DNA from: Rhodoferax aquaticus
Lineage (GTDB): Bacteria; Pseudomonadota; Gammaproteobacteria; Burkholderiales; Burkholderiaceae_C
Assembly: GCF_006974105.1 (NCBI RefSeq)
Contig: NZ_CP036282.1
Location: forward strand, 2,418,001-2,482,000
Length of the DNA stretch: 64,000 bases
Direction of reading: 5' to 3'
Below the pieces are notes generated by a model, which was not told where the DNA came from, did no database searches, and worked only from the letters and a program-made list of their open reading frames with translations. Of this stretch, positions 17,692 to 25,969 are shown piece after piece. The stretch's first letter is position 1, and each line of letters starts with the position of its first letter. The position numbers were made by a program, and so were the translations under genes.

Positions 17692-17970
17692 TTATCCGTG
17701 GCGGACCGGGACGGTACCTATGAGGGTGCAGCCGCAGGCTGTGGCATGCCCTTCGAGCGCGACGGGAATGCCATCGATAAGGCAGCTGGATTCACCCTCC
17801 ACGATGGGGTTGACTCCATGGGGTGCTCCGCCGGGGTAGGTCTTCGGACAGTCCACGTTGTCGCCCATGCGGGCGATGGCTTTGCCCATGATGAAACGGG
17901 TCGGCGAGCCGCTAACTACTGTGCCGCCGTGGCTGGTAGGGTCACCCACTACGATGATGGTGCGTGCCAT
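17692..17970 (-). CDS. PAAR-domain spike-tip protein
   Basis: The protein is 92 residues from the ATG at 17970 (MARTIIVVGDPTSHGG). It overlaps the tssK stop by one base (TAATG), and this decides the start over the one five codons upstream. The PAAR fold is recognisable from VVGDPTSHGG at the N-terminus, RMGDNVDCP in the middle and VALEGHATACGC near the end, with His and Cys residues able to bind the tip metal. PAAR proteins cap the VgrG trimer and sharpen the puncturing device. It has no toxin extension. The order tssK-PAAR-vgrG-DUF4123-effector suggests one loaded spike assembly. Confidence 0.93.
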   Translation of the reverse strand: MARTIIVVGDPTSHGGTVVSGSPTRFIMGKAIARMGDNVDCPKTYPGGAPHGVNPIVEGESSCLIDGIPVALEGHATACGCTLIGTVPVRHG

Positions 17971-19313
17971 TAGCGCACGCCCCATAGTTCAATTTGCAAG
18001 CCCGGCAGTTGGGTTGCGACGTGCAAACCAATGCCACCGTGGGTGAGCATGTGCTCCCACAGGGGGCCTTGTGGTTCGATCTGGAAGTAAACGTAGCCTG
18101 CGTTGAACGGTATTTGGCGTGGCGGCACTGGCAGCACGCGCAAGACAAGGCTGGGCAGGTGCAGTCGCACCAGTTCTGGAAGGCGGTCTGCTGGCGCGAC
18201 TTTGGTGTGGGCCGTAAAGTTTTGCGCCAGTTGCTCGGCGGGCATGTTGGCGGCAACGGCCAGCACCAGGAAGTGGAAGCCGCGCAGTTGCTGAGGGTCC
18301 ATGCTGGCGAGTTGCATGCCATGTTGCTTTTCTTGCAGCGGGATGTTTTGGGCGCTGCGCACCAGGAGGTTGTTGAGCAGTTCGCGGGTGTCTTCGACCA
18401 GTGCTTTGAAGCTGGTGTAGGGGTCGCGGTGCTCGTAAGCAGGCAGGGGGTTGGGGCGTCGCGTCTGAACTCGGATGAAGGTGGATATCTCGCCAGCCAT
18501 GCCTCGCAACAGGATGTAGGCTTGCTCGGGGGATGTTTCTTTAACCCGAATGAGGTGGTCGAGCAAGGGTTCGTAGCGGTTGAGGATTTGCAAGAGGAGG
18601 AAGTCGCTGACTTCTGCAGCTTGGGTTGCGCCACTGCCGGCGCTTCCGCTCAAGCGCTGTGCGAGGTTGTCTGCACGCTGTCTTGTCGTGCCGTGCAACT
18701 GCCCCAGCCATTGGGTGAGCTGTTCACTGGCGCCATAGCGGTTGACTGGGGGGATGAGCGTGCTGTCCAGTTCGGCGCTGCCGTCTGAGCGCAGTGCGGT
18801 CAGTTTGGCCAGCGGAAGCCCCATCCAGGCGCTGGTGAGTTCTTTCTGCGGAATGAGCTGTAGGCGCAGCTGGGATATTTGAACAATCTTCGCGCCTTGC
18901 CCTATAGAGTTGGAATCGCGCAGCTCGGCATCGATGACGTTGAATCGCGCCAGCGAGCCGGGCGAGGATTCGAAGGTGGTTTCTTCCCCGTTCGGTGTAC
19001 GAATGGGCAGCGCCAGATAGATGATTTGCTCCAGGTGCTCTGGCAGCAGGGTCAAGGGCGGAGGCGGCGGAGTCTGTCCGGGCAGATCAAAGGGTGTGCC
19101 GTCAGGGAACAGGCCGGTGGCCGTGGCCAGAACGAGTTTGCCCAGCGTCAATGATTCGCGGTCGATACGGAACTGGCCAAAGCCCCAGAAGAAGGGAGAC
19201 AGTGGCTCAGCGCGCCTATGGGCAAAGCTCTCTAGGTAGCGCTCTTGTTGTTGAAATAGTTGCGGGCGCAGGAAGAGGCCTTCGCTCCAAGTGACTTTGT
19301 TTTGCCAGGTCAT
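17970..19313 (-). CDS. tssK: T6SS baseplate protein TssK
   Basis: The 447-residue protein has the family N-terminus (KVTWSEGLFLRPQLFQQQERY), the LLQILNRYEPLLDHL helix and LYAL-type C-terminal region (VYFQIEPQGPLWEHM). TssK connects the cytoplasmic baseplate to the TssJLM membrane complex. Length and motifs are normal for the family. The ATG at 19313 lies 33 bases after the tssJ stop. It overlaps the downstream PAAR start by one base. Confidence 0.96.
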   Translation of the reverse strand: MTWQNKVTWSEGLFLRPQLFQQQERYLESFAHRRAEPLSPFFWGFGQFRIDRESLTLGKLVLATATGLFPDGTPFDLPGQTPPPPPLTLLPEHLEQIIYLALPIRTPNGEETTFESSPGSLARFNVIDAELRDSNSIGQGAKIVQISQLRLQLIPQKELTSAWMGLPLAKLTALRSDGSAELDSTLIPPVNRYGASEQLTQWLGQLHGTTRQRADNLAQRLSGSAGSGATQAAEVSDFLLLQILNRYEPLLDHLIRVKETSPEQAYILLRGMAGEISTFIRVQTRRPNPLPAYEHRDPYTSFKALVEDTRELLNNLLVRSAQNIPLQEKQHGMQLASMDPQQLRGFHFLVLAVAANMPAEQLAQNFTAHTKVAPADRLPELVRLHLPSLVLRVLPVPPRQIPFNAGYVYFQIEPQGPLWEHMLTHGGIGLHVATQLPGLQIELWGVR

Positions 19314-19346
19314 GATGGGGGTGTCCAGTGCGTAGCGGAAGTGGGC

Positions 19347-19847
19347 CTAGGGTTTCTCGGTCAGCACGATGCCCTGGGGCTGTAGCTGTATTTGCAGCAC
19401 TGTTTTGTTGGCGGGCAACATGGCGCGGTACCACGCTGCCTCTGGTGCTTCGGGTAGCTTGAACACGGTGCGCCAGACGGCGTTGGGGAGGTCTCTGTAA
19501 CCTGCCAATACACCGATGGCTGTCGCCTGTGGGTTGCTTTTGCGTTCTATTTTTTTGATTTCGCCAGGACGCAAAATGAATTCGTCTTTGCTTAGCATGT
19601 CGGCGGCGAGTACTGTTTTGTCGCTTTTGTCCAGGCTGAAATAGTCAGCCTCCATGAACCCGCTACTGTCTTTGAGCTCGTAAATTCGTACCTTGATGGG
19701 TGAAGGCCGTTGGCTGTCATCAGGGTTGGCACCTGCTGTGGCCTCCACCATCAGCATGAGCTTGGTGGGCTCCTTGGCGTTTTGGGCGATACAGGGCGCG
19801 ACGATTAAGGACAACAAGAGCCACAGTGGCAACAAGGTACGTGTCAT
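19347..19847 (-). CDS. tssJ: T6SS lipoprotein TssJ (SciN)
   Basis: The protein is 166 residues from the ATG at 19847, which has an AGGAAA ribosome binding site; the longer frame to 19940 has no site. A hydrophobic signal segment (LLPLWLLLSLIVAP) precedes Cys19. The body matches TssJ: VRIYELKDSSGF, DADYFSLD-like and FILRPGEIKKIE. TssJ is the outer-membrane lipoprotein that contacts TssM. The residue before the lipobox cysteine is Pro (IVAPC), whereas Gly, Ala or Ser is usual, so lipidation is uncertain. It lies between hcp and tssK. Confidence 0.88.
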   Translation of the reverse strand: MTRTLLPLWLLLSLIVAPCIAQNAKEPTKLMLMVEATAGANPDDSQRPSPIKVRIYELKDSSGFMEADYFSLDKSDKTVLAADMLSKDEFILRPGEIKKIERKSNPQATAIGVLAGYRDLPNAVWRTVFKLPEAPEAAWYRAMLPANKTVLQIQLQPQGIVLTEKP

Positions 19848-19940
19848 GGTTTTCCTGCACAGGTATCGGAGACCCCGGATGGAACTCCCATCCGGGGAAA
19901 GCGGCATTCGCGAGACGCTAGCGCCGCTGCAGCGAGTCAC

Positions 19941-20423
19941 TTAGGCTTCTTTGTTGAGCTTGATATCGAAGCCTGCGGTAACAGCGCCGCCAGAACCACC
20001 TTGTTGGTTTTGCACGGTGTATTCCTGCTTCACTTTGGCAAACGACAAGCTGACTTGCTCCAAGAGCGCCTCGTCTCGGTTGGAGCCAGAGGGTTGGACG
20101 TTGGTAATGACCACATCGCTCATGGTGACCTTGAGGTATTCCAGCGGAGTACCGCCCGCTTTACGAACCACCAGAACTGCCTCGGTGATGTGTTTGCCTG
20201 TGAGGCAGAACTTCATCAGGTTGGGACTGGCGCGGTCGACGGCGTGCACGAATGTCAAGTCTTTGACAGTTGCCTTGCCGGAACCACCACCGGAGCCTTG
20301 GTGCATGTTGGACTCTTGCAGAATCTGCCATGCCCAGCTGTGAACATCGATTTCGTTCTTGTGGGCGGAGTCCAGGCTCTCACCGTCAATGCCTGCGATC
20401 TTCAAAAAAATGTCTTGTGCCAT
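19941..20423 (-). CDS. hcp: T6SS tube protein Hcp (TssD)
   Basis: The 160-residue protein starts MAQDIFLKIAGIDGES and contains IDVHSWAWQI, the glycine-rich GSGGGSGKATVKDLTF loop and LKVTMSDVVITN, all typical of Hcp1-type rings. Hcp hexamers stack to form the secreted inner tube and can chaperone small effectors. The length is normal with no toxin fusion. It has a good AAGGAAA ribosome binding site, in line with high expression. The 93-base gap to tssJ is one of the larger ones in the cluster. Confidence 0.97.
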   Translation of the reverse strand: MAQDIFLKIAGIDGESLDSAHKNEIDVHSWAWQILQESNMHQGSGGGSGKATVKDLTFVHAVDRASPNLMKFCLTGKHITEAVLVVRKAGGTPLEYLKVTMSDVVITNVQPSGSNRDEALLEQVSLSFAKVKQEYTVQNQQGGSGGAVTAGFDIKLNKEA

Positions 20424-20456
20424 GATTTTTTTCCTTTGGTTAATGACTAGTTAGGG

Positions 20457-21950
20457 TTAAGCAGATGCTTTGACAGACGGCAGCTTGGCGACCAAGCGCA
20501 AACTGACCGTCAGTCCTTCCAGTTGGAAGTGGGGACGAAGGAAGAACTTCGCGCTGTAGTAGCCGGGGTTGCCTTCAACTTCTTCCACAACCACTTCGGC
20601 CGCTGCAAGGGGCCGGCGCGCCTTTGTCTCTTGGCTGGAGTTGGCAGGGTCTGCATCGACGTAATGCATGATCCATTCGTTAAGCCAACGCTGCATGTCT
20701 TCACGCTCTTTGAAGGCACCCACTTTGTCGCGCACGATGGACTTGAGGTAGTGCGCAAAACGGGTGCTGGCAAAGAGGTAAGGCAGACGTGCCGACAAAT
20801 TGGCATTGGCCGTGGCGTCGGCGTCCATGTACTCTTGCGGCTTTTGCAGGGATTGCGCACCAATAAAGGTGGCGTGGTCCGTGCCTTTGCGGTGTATCAA
20901 GGGGATGAAACCGGCCTTGGCAAGTTCCGCTTCGCGACGGTCAGAAATGGCGATTTCTGTAGGGCATTTCATGTCCACGCCACCATCGTCTGTCGGGAAG
21001 GTGTGGCAAGGCAGGTTTTCAACCGTGCCGCCCGATTCGACGCCGCGAATCATGGTGCACCAACCATACATCTTGAAACTGCGGTTGATGTTGACCGCCA
21101 TAGCGTATGCAGCGTTGTTCCACACGTAGTTCTTGTGGTCTGCGCCTTCGGTGTCTTCTTCGAAATTGAATTCGTCGACCGGATTCGTCTTGGCGCCATA
21201 GGGGAGGCGCGCCAGGAAACGCGGCATTGCTAAACCAACGTAGCGGGCGTCTTCCGTTTCGCGCAGGGAATTCCACGCCGCATGTTCGAGGTTGCCGGTT
21301 ATCTTGGCCAGATCGCGCGGGTTGGCGAGCTCCTGCCAAGAGTCCATTTGCAGGGTGGACGGAGCAGCACCAGCAATGAAGGGCGCGTGTGCGGATGAGG
21401 CAATTTTTGCCATGGCACCGAGCAGCTCAACATCAGGCGGGGTGTGATCAAAAAAGTAGTCGGCAACGAGGCAGCCGTAGGGCTCTCCGCCCAATTGTCC
21501 GTACTCTTCCTCATAGAGCCGCTTGAAGAGTGGGCTTTGATCCCAGGCCACACCTTTGAAGCGGCGCATGGTGCGACGCAAATCGGTCTTGCTGATGTCC
21601 ATGAATCGGATCTTCAGCATCTCATCGGTCTCCGTGTTCGAGACCAGGTGAGACAGACCGCGCCAGGCGGACTCGAGCTTCAGGAAGTCTTCGTGATGAA
21701 GGATCAGGTTGATTTGCGCTGTGAGCTTGCGATCAATTTCGGCAATGATGGCTTCAATGCTGGCATAGGCGTCGTCACTCATAGTGACGGTGTTGCTTAG
21801 CGCCTGCCCTGCCAGCGTGCGCACTGCCGCCTCTACTGCGTCGCGTTGCTCAACACCTTTGGGTTTGAATTCACGGTCCAGTAGGCCGGTGAATACATCT
21901 GGATCTGCAAACTCGGTTTGCTTCCTTGCGACTGCTGATTGTGTCGTCAT
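20457..21950 (-). CDS. tssC: T6SS sheath large subunit TssC
   Basis: The 497-residue protein has SAWRGLSHLVSNTETDEML near residue 93, PYGCLVADYFFDHTPPD, and the C-terminal FFLRPHFQLEGLTVSLRLVAKLP signature. With TssB it forms the contractile sheath around the Hcp tube. Length and motifs are normal. A clear AAGGA ribosome binding site precedes the ATG at 21950. tssB lies 48 bases upstream and hcp 33 bases downstream. Confidence 0.97.
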   Translation of the reverse strand: MTTQSAVARKQTEFADPDVFTGLLDREFKPKGVEQRDAVEAAVRTLAGQALSNTVTMSDDAYASIEAIIAEIDRKLTAQINLILHHEDFLKLESAWRGLSHLVSNTETDEMLKIRFMDISKTDLRRTMRRFKGVAWDQSPLFKRLYEEEYGQLGGEPYGCLVADYFFDHTPPDVELLGAMAKIASSAHAPFIAGAAPSTLQMDSWQELANPRDLAKITGNLEHAAWNSLRETEDARYVGLAMPRFLARLPYGAKTNPVDEFNFEEDTEGADHKNYVWNNAAYAMAVNINRSFKMYGWCTMIRGVESGGTVENLPCHTFPTDDGGVDMKCPTEIAISDRREAELAKAGFIPLIHRKGTDHATFIGAQSLQKPQEYMDADATANANLSARLPYLFASTRFAHYLKSIVRDKVGAFKEREDMQRWLNEWIMHYVDADPANSSQETKARRPLAAAEVVVEEVEGNPGYYSAKFFLRPHFQLEGLTVSLRLVAKLPSVKASA

Positions 21951-21998
21951 GTTTTGGTCCTTTTCCTTGTGATGGGATGACGTCTAGATGGCTTGGCT

Positions 21999-22517
21999 TC
22001 AGGCGTTTGCAGCTTCGGCCACTGGCTTGGGGCTCGCTGCCAAGGCTTTCATGAGTGATGGGTCACCCAGAAGGGTGCGAACCAGGTCTTCCGCGCCCGA
22101 CTTACCGTCCATATAGGTCTGCAAATTTGAGAGCTGTGTGCGTGCATCCAGCAGTTGCTTGAGGGCATCCACTTTGCGAGCGACCGCGGCAGGCGAAAAG
22201 TCATCCATGCTCTCAAACGTGATGTCGACCATGACGTGCCCTGCGCCGGTGAGGGTGTTTGGCACGCTGAACGCCACTCTGGGAGCGATGGCTTTCATTC
22301 GCTCATCAAAATTGTCGATATCGATTTCAAGGAACTTGCGTTCAGCAATTTCAGGCAAAGGTTCGACTGGCTTGCCTGACAGATCTGCCAAGACACCCAT
22401 CACAAAGGGCAATTCAATTTTCTTTTCGCTGCCGTAAATTTCGACGTCGTACTCAATTTGCACGCGCGGGGCACGGTTGCGCGCAATGAACTTTTGACTG
22501 CTGTTGCTGGCACTCAT
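21999..22517 (-). CDS. tssB: T6SS sheath small subunit TssB
   Basis: The 172-residue protein starts MSASNSSQKFIARNRAPRVQIEYDVE and has ELPFVMGVLADLSG and RKFLEIDIDNFDERM, which identify TssB/VipA. It pairs with TssC in the contractile sheath; its C-terminal helix is the site recognised in ClpV recycling in known systems. The ribosome binding site GAGGAA lies upstream of the ATG at 22517. The 125-base gap to clpV contains a small hairpin. Confidence 0.97.
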   Translation of the reverse strand: MSASNSSQKFIARNRAPRVQIEYDVEIYGSEKKIELPFVMGVLADLSGKPVEPLPEIAERKFLEIDIDNFDERMKAIAPRVAFSVPNTLTGAGHVMVDITFESMDDFSPAAVARKVDALKQLLDARTQLSNLQTYMDGKSGAEDLVRTLLGDPSLMKALAASPKPVAEAANA

Positions 22518-22580
22518 AGAGATTCCTCATGGTTGTTGGAAATAGAAGACCGGTTCACCACTTTTGGTCTGGAAAATTCA

Positions 22581-22596
22581 CTACCCTGGTGGGTAG
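22581..22596. other. Small perfect inverted repeat between clpV and tssB
   Basis: The sequence ctaccctggtgggtag forms a 6-base stem with a 4-base loop in the 125-base gap after clpV. On the minus strand it is followed by only three or four T residues. It could be a weak attenuator or RNA stability element that separates clpV from the tssB transcript. It could also be chance. Confidence 0.35.
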
Positions 22597-22642
22597 TCAA
22601 GGTGATCGAATGGATTTGTTGATTCACGATTGCTTCGACGGC

Positions 22643-25345
22643 TTAGCCGACTTTTGCTTGCACGAGCAGTCCTGCTCTGGGCGCAAGCTGCAAGGAATCA
22701 CGCCCCTTGTCAGAGGCACTGTTTTCAGATGCGGCCCGGACCTGTATCTGGCTCAGCGTGATTCGTTCATCCATGGCCTGGAGCCAAAGTTGCGCCAATT
22801 GAGTTGCAATGTGTTGCTCAATGAATTGGCTAATGCGGCGCGCACCTGTTTCGTGAGTGCCGCAGGTCGCGACGATGTGCTCTACCGTCTGATCGGTGTA
22901 GACCAGTTCAATGGCGTGTTGCGCTTGCAAGCGATCCGCTACCTTGCGCATTTGCAAGCGAACAATTCTTTGCAGTACCTCTTCATGCAATGGCAAATAC
23001 GGCACGATCTGAAGCCGGCCAAGGAACGCAGCAGGGAAGACTTTTCGGAGTTCTGGCTGCAGGGCATCGGCTAACTCTTCGGAACTGGGAGAAAGCAATG
23101 GGTCATCACAAAGTGAATCGATGAGGTCTGCCCCCGTATTGCTTGTCAAAAGAATGAGCGTGTTTTTGAAATCAATGACCAGTCCTTCCCCGTCTTCCAT
23201 CCAGCCTTTGTCAAAAACTTGATAGAAGAGCTCATGGACGTCCGGGTGCGCCTTCTCCACTTCATCGAGCAGGATGACGCTGTGAGGCCGGCGCCTCACT
23301 GCTTCTGTCAAGACACCGCCTTCTCCAAATCCTATGTATCCAGGTGGAGAACCTTTGAGAGTGGATATGGTGTGAGCCTCTTGGTACTCACTCATGTTGA
23401 TGGTGATTAGGTTTTGTTCACCGCCGTAAACAGCTTTCGCTAACGCCAGAGCGGTTTCCGTTTTGCCCACTCCTGACGGGCCGACCAAGAGAAATGTTCC
23501 GAGCGGTTTACCTTCGTCGCTTAACTTGGCCTTTGCGGTCTTAACCCGTTCAGAAATAAGGGACAGTGCACAGTCTTGCCCAACGACCCTTTCTCTAAGC
23601 TGCCCCTCTAATCCCATGACCGTCGCAAGCTCATCACGCACCATGCGACCGACAGGTATCCCGGTCCAGTCTGCAACGATAGAAGCAACGATTTGTTCAT
23701 CGACTTGGAAGTAGACGCAAGGGGACTCCCCTTGCAGCTGGGCTAGTGTCTGTTCCAGTTGCTTCAGCAACTCAAGTTGGATCTCTTTCTCCGCCTGATC
23801 TTTTGTCGCGTTGAGCAACTTACGGGTGTTCAAAATTTCTTGGCAGACATTGCGCTCGGCCTGCCATTGCGCGGTTCGTATCGTCAACTGCTCCTGAGCG
23901 CTTGCAATTGAAGACTGAATACCAACAAGACCATTTGCGTTGTGCCGCCCGTAATCCGCTTCTTGCTGGAGCAAATTTTTTTCTGTTTGCGCGGCCTCCA
24001 GATGCGTTCGTAGTGCCTTAACGTCTGAGGGCGCAGCATGGATTGACATTGCAACCCTGGCGCAGGCTGTGTCCAGAAGACTGATTGCCTTGTCAGGTAA
24101 TTGACGAGCGGGAATGTAACGGTGTGATAACTTGACAGCTGCTTTGATCGCCTCGTCCAGAATGTCCACGCCATGATGTTTTGCAAACACATGTGCCATA
24201 CCGCGCACCATTTGAATGGCGCTTGCTTCGTCGGGCTCCGCGATTTGGAGGACCTGAAAGCGACGTGTTAATGCCGGGTCTTTCTCAATATGCCGCTTGT
24301 ATTCAGCCCAAGTAGTTGCCCCAATGGTTCGCAAACCTCCACGCGCAAGTGCTGGCTTGAGCAAGTTGGCAGCATCGCCTGAACCGGATTGCCCACCCGC
24401 CCCCAATAGCGTGTGCACCTCATCAATGAACATGATGATCGCTTGTGGAGATTCAGCTACTTCTTTGAGTACGGCCTTGAGTCGTGCTTCAAACTCGCCA
24501 CGCATACTAGCGCCAGCAAGAAGTGCGCCTACGTCCAGACTCAGCAATCTGACGTGCTGCAAACTTGGAGGAACAGATCCTGCAGCAATTGCCAGCGCGA
24601 ACCCCTCGACGACTGCGGTTTTTCCTACGCCAGCTTCGCCTGTTAAAAGGGGATTGTTCTGTCGTCGCCTAAGCAAAATGTCGATCATGGTGCGAATCTC
24701 ATGCTCGCGCCCAATGACGGGATCTATCTTCCCTTCTTGGGCCTGCTGCGTGAGATCTGCGCAGTATTTTCCTAGCGCTCCTTTTTGATCCTCTTGTGAA
24801 GCTAGGGCACTACTCGCCTCCCCCGGGATTGCGGCGGGAAGCTGGGCCTCTTGATGAGACTGAATCCCCTCTTCATTGGAGGCTGCAATGATGGCGGCGA
24901 GGTCGGAATCTAACTGCGCGACCGGGATCTTTTGCAAAGCGGGACAGATACCCAGAATGACCTTTCGCAGCTCAGGTGTCTGCAACAAGGCCGCGAACAA
25001 CCATGCACCTCTGACACGCGAATCACCTGCTGAAAGACTTGCAACCATCCAGGCTCTTTCAATTGCCATCTCAATGTGATGGCTGAAGTCGTTGAGACTG
25101 CTGGCACCAACAGGCAAAGTGCCCAAGGAGAGGGATAGGTCCCTTTCGATCTGAGCAGACTCGATGCCGTAACGGGTAAGCACAAGGTGCAAATCATTTC
25201 CCGGAATCTGCCACAGCTGATGAATCCAGTGCACTAGCTCCACGTAGGGATTCCCACGAATTTTTGCAAATGCTGTGGCCGATTCAATGGCACGAAACAA
25301 AACTAAATTAAGTTTTCCAAATAAGTTTTTTCTAGCGATGTACAC
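22643..25345 (-). CDS. clpV: T6SS AAA+ ATPase ClpV (TssH)
   Basis: The protein is 900 residues from a GTG at 25345, chosen because GGGGAAGGA lies just upstream and the product then starts with the usual ARKNLFGKLN; an ATG-less extension to 25402 is rejected. The N-domain (ATAFAKIRGNPYVELVHWIHQL) binds sheath. The first AAA module has Walker A GEAGVGKT near residue 236. A coiled-coil M-domain lies near residues 400-540, and the second module has GPSGVGKT near 618. ClpV disassembles contracted TssB/TssC. As the first gene of the leftward cluster it probably follows the cluster promoter. Confidence 0.96.
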   Translation of the reverse strand: MYIARKNLFGKLNLVLFRAIESATAFAKIRGNPYVELVHWIHQLWQIPGNDLHLVLTRYGIESAQIERDLSLSLGTLPVGASSLNDFSHHIEMAIERAWMVASLSAGDSRVRGAWLFAALLQTPELRKVILGICPALQKIPVAQLDSDLAAIIAASNEEGIQSHQEAQLPAAIPGEASSALASQEDQKGALGKYCADLTQQAQEGKIDPVIGREHEIRTMIDILLRRRQNNPLLTGEAGVGKTAVVEGFALAIAAGSVPPSLQHVRLLSLDVGALLAGASMRGEFEARLKAVLKEVAESPQAIIMFIDEVHTLLGAGGQSGSGDAANLLKPALARGGLRTIGATTWAEYKRHIEKDPALTRRFQVLQIAEPDEASAIQMVRGMAHVFAKHHGVDILDEAIKAAVKLSHRYIPARQLPDKAISLLDTACARVAMSIHAAPSDVKALRTHLEAAQTEKNLLQQEADYGRHNANGLVGIQSSIASAQEQLTIRTAQWQAERNVCQEILNTRKLLNATKDQAEKEIQLELLKQLEQTLAQLQGESPCVYFQVDEQIVASIVADWTGIPVGRMVRDELATVMGLEGQLRERVVGQDCALSLISERVKTAKAKLSDEGKPLGTFLLVGPSGVGKTETALALAKAVYGGEQNLITINMSEYQEAHTISTLKGSPPGYIGFGEGGVLTEAVRRRPHSVILLDEVEKAHPDVHELFYQVFDKGWMEDGEGLVIDFKNTLILLTSNTGADLIDSLCDDPLLSPSSEELADALQPELRKVFPAAFLGRLQIVPYLPLHEEVLQRIVRLQMRKVADRLQAQHAIELVYTDQTVEHIVATCGTHETGARRISQFIEQHIATQLAQLWLQAMDERITLSQIQVRAASENSASDKGRDSLQLAPRAGLLVQAKVG

Positions 25346-25572
25346 GCATGTCCTTCCCCGTTCTGCTGCGGTCTCCATCGACGGACGGAAACAAGCAAAC
25401 ACGCTTTTTGTCAGGGAATTCTGCGCGGGTTTTGGACTTCGAATTGCAAAAGGTTATTTGCAATTGGGCGCGGATCTCTCGACTGCAGCCACGGCGTTTG
25501 AGTACCAATCTTTTCTGTCTGAACAGGGATTTGAGCTTCTCAAAACGGGGGATAAATTCAAGAGATCTCGTA
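25346..25572. promoter_or_regulatory. Leader/promoter region of the T6SS cluster
   Basis: These 227 bases precede clpV and should hold the promoter for the leftward cluster. I see the clpV ribosome binding site at 25349-25357 and an inverted repeat ttgcaa/ttgcaa around 25444-25463, but no convincing sigma-70 or sigma-54 promoter. Nothing else can be supported here. Confidence 0.35.
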
Positions 25573-25613
25573 TGGGGGTGCGGACAATAACTGGGACTAC
25601 TTGGAGGTAGTTC

Positions 25614-25969
25614 ATGTCTTCATACGAAGAGCGAATTCGGGTGGTCAAGCTCTACGTCAAACACGGCAAACGTACCAGACCGACCATTCGGCAGTTGGCC
25701 TATCCGACGAAGAATTCACTCAAGGGTTGGTATCGAGAGTACGAACGGAATCGGGACTTGCAGGTTGTGTACACCCGATGCACTGGGATCCCCATGCCGG
25801 TAGTTGCTTACCGCTTGGATTGAAGAGCTCCACCCCGAGGTTCGTCGGCGCATTGTCGGGCGTGCACCGAATGTTCAACACCCACCGGAGGTAAAGAATG
25901 CGGCAGTTCAAGCGCTCTCTGGGCTCACTCAGTCCCTTGGAATACCAGCCGACGCTCGTATGCCCCTAG
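25614..25969 (+). pseudogene. IS3-family transposase remnant (orfA and orfB pieces)
   Basis: The frame from the ATG at 25614 encodes the start of an IS3-family OrfA: EERIRVVKLYVKHGKR, TIRQLAYPTKNSLKGWYREY. Near 25773 it shifts frame. In the new frame come ALGSPCR, a TAG stop, then LLTAWIEELHPEVRRR, which is the second half of the same OrfA type. Near 25900 the sequence jumps again to RQFKRSLGSLSPLEYQP, the C-terminal end of an IS3 OrfB, with its stop at 25967-25969. The element has therefore lost the middle of orfA and nearly all of orfB. A possible left end (tgcggacaataactggg) lies at 25578-25594. The right end is missing and the remnant abuts the sulP stop. Confidence 0.8.

Noticed and set aside
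25275..25610. Plus-strand open frame of 111 codons opposite the clpV start
   Set aside because: It overlaps the clpV N-terminus and leader, with no motif and no ribosome binding site.
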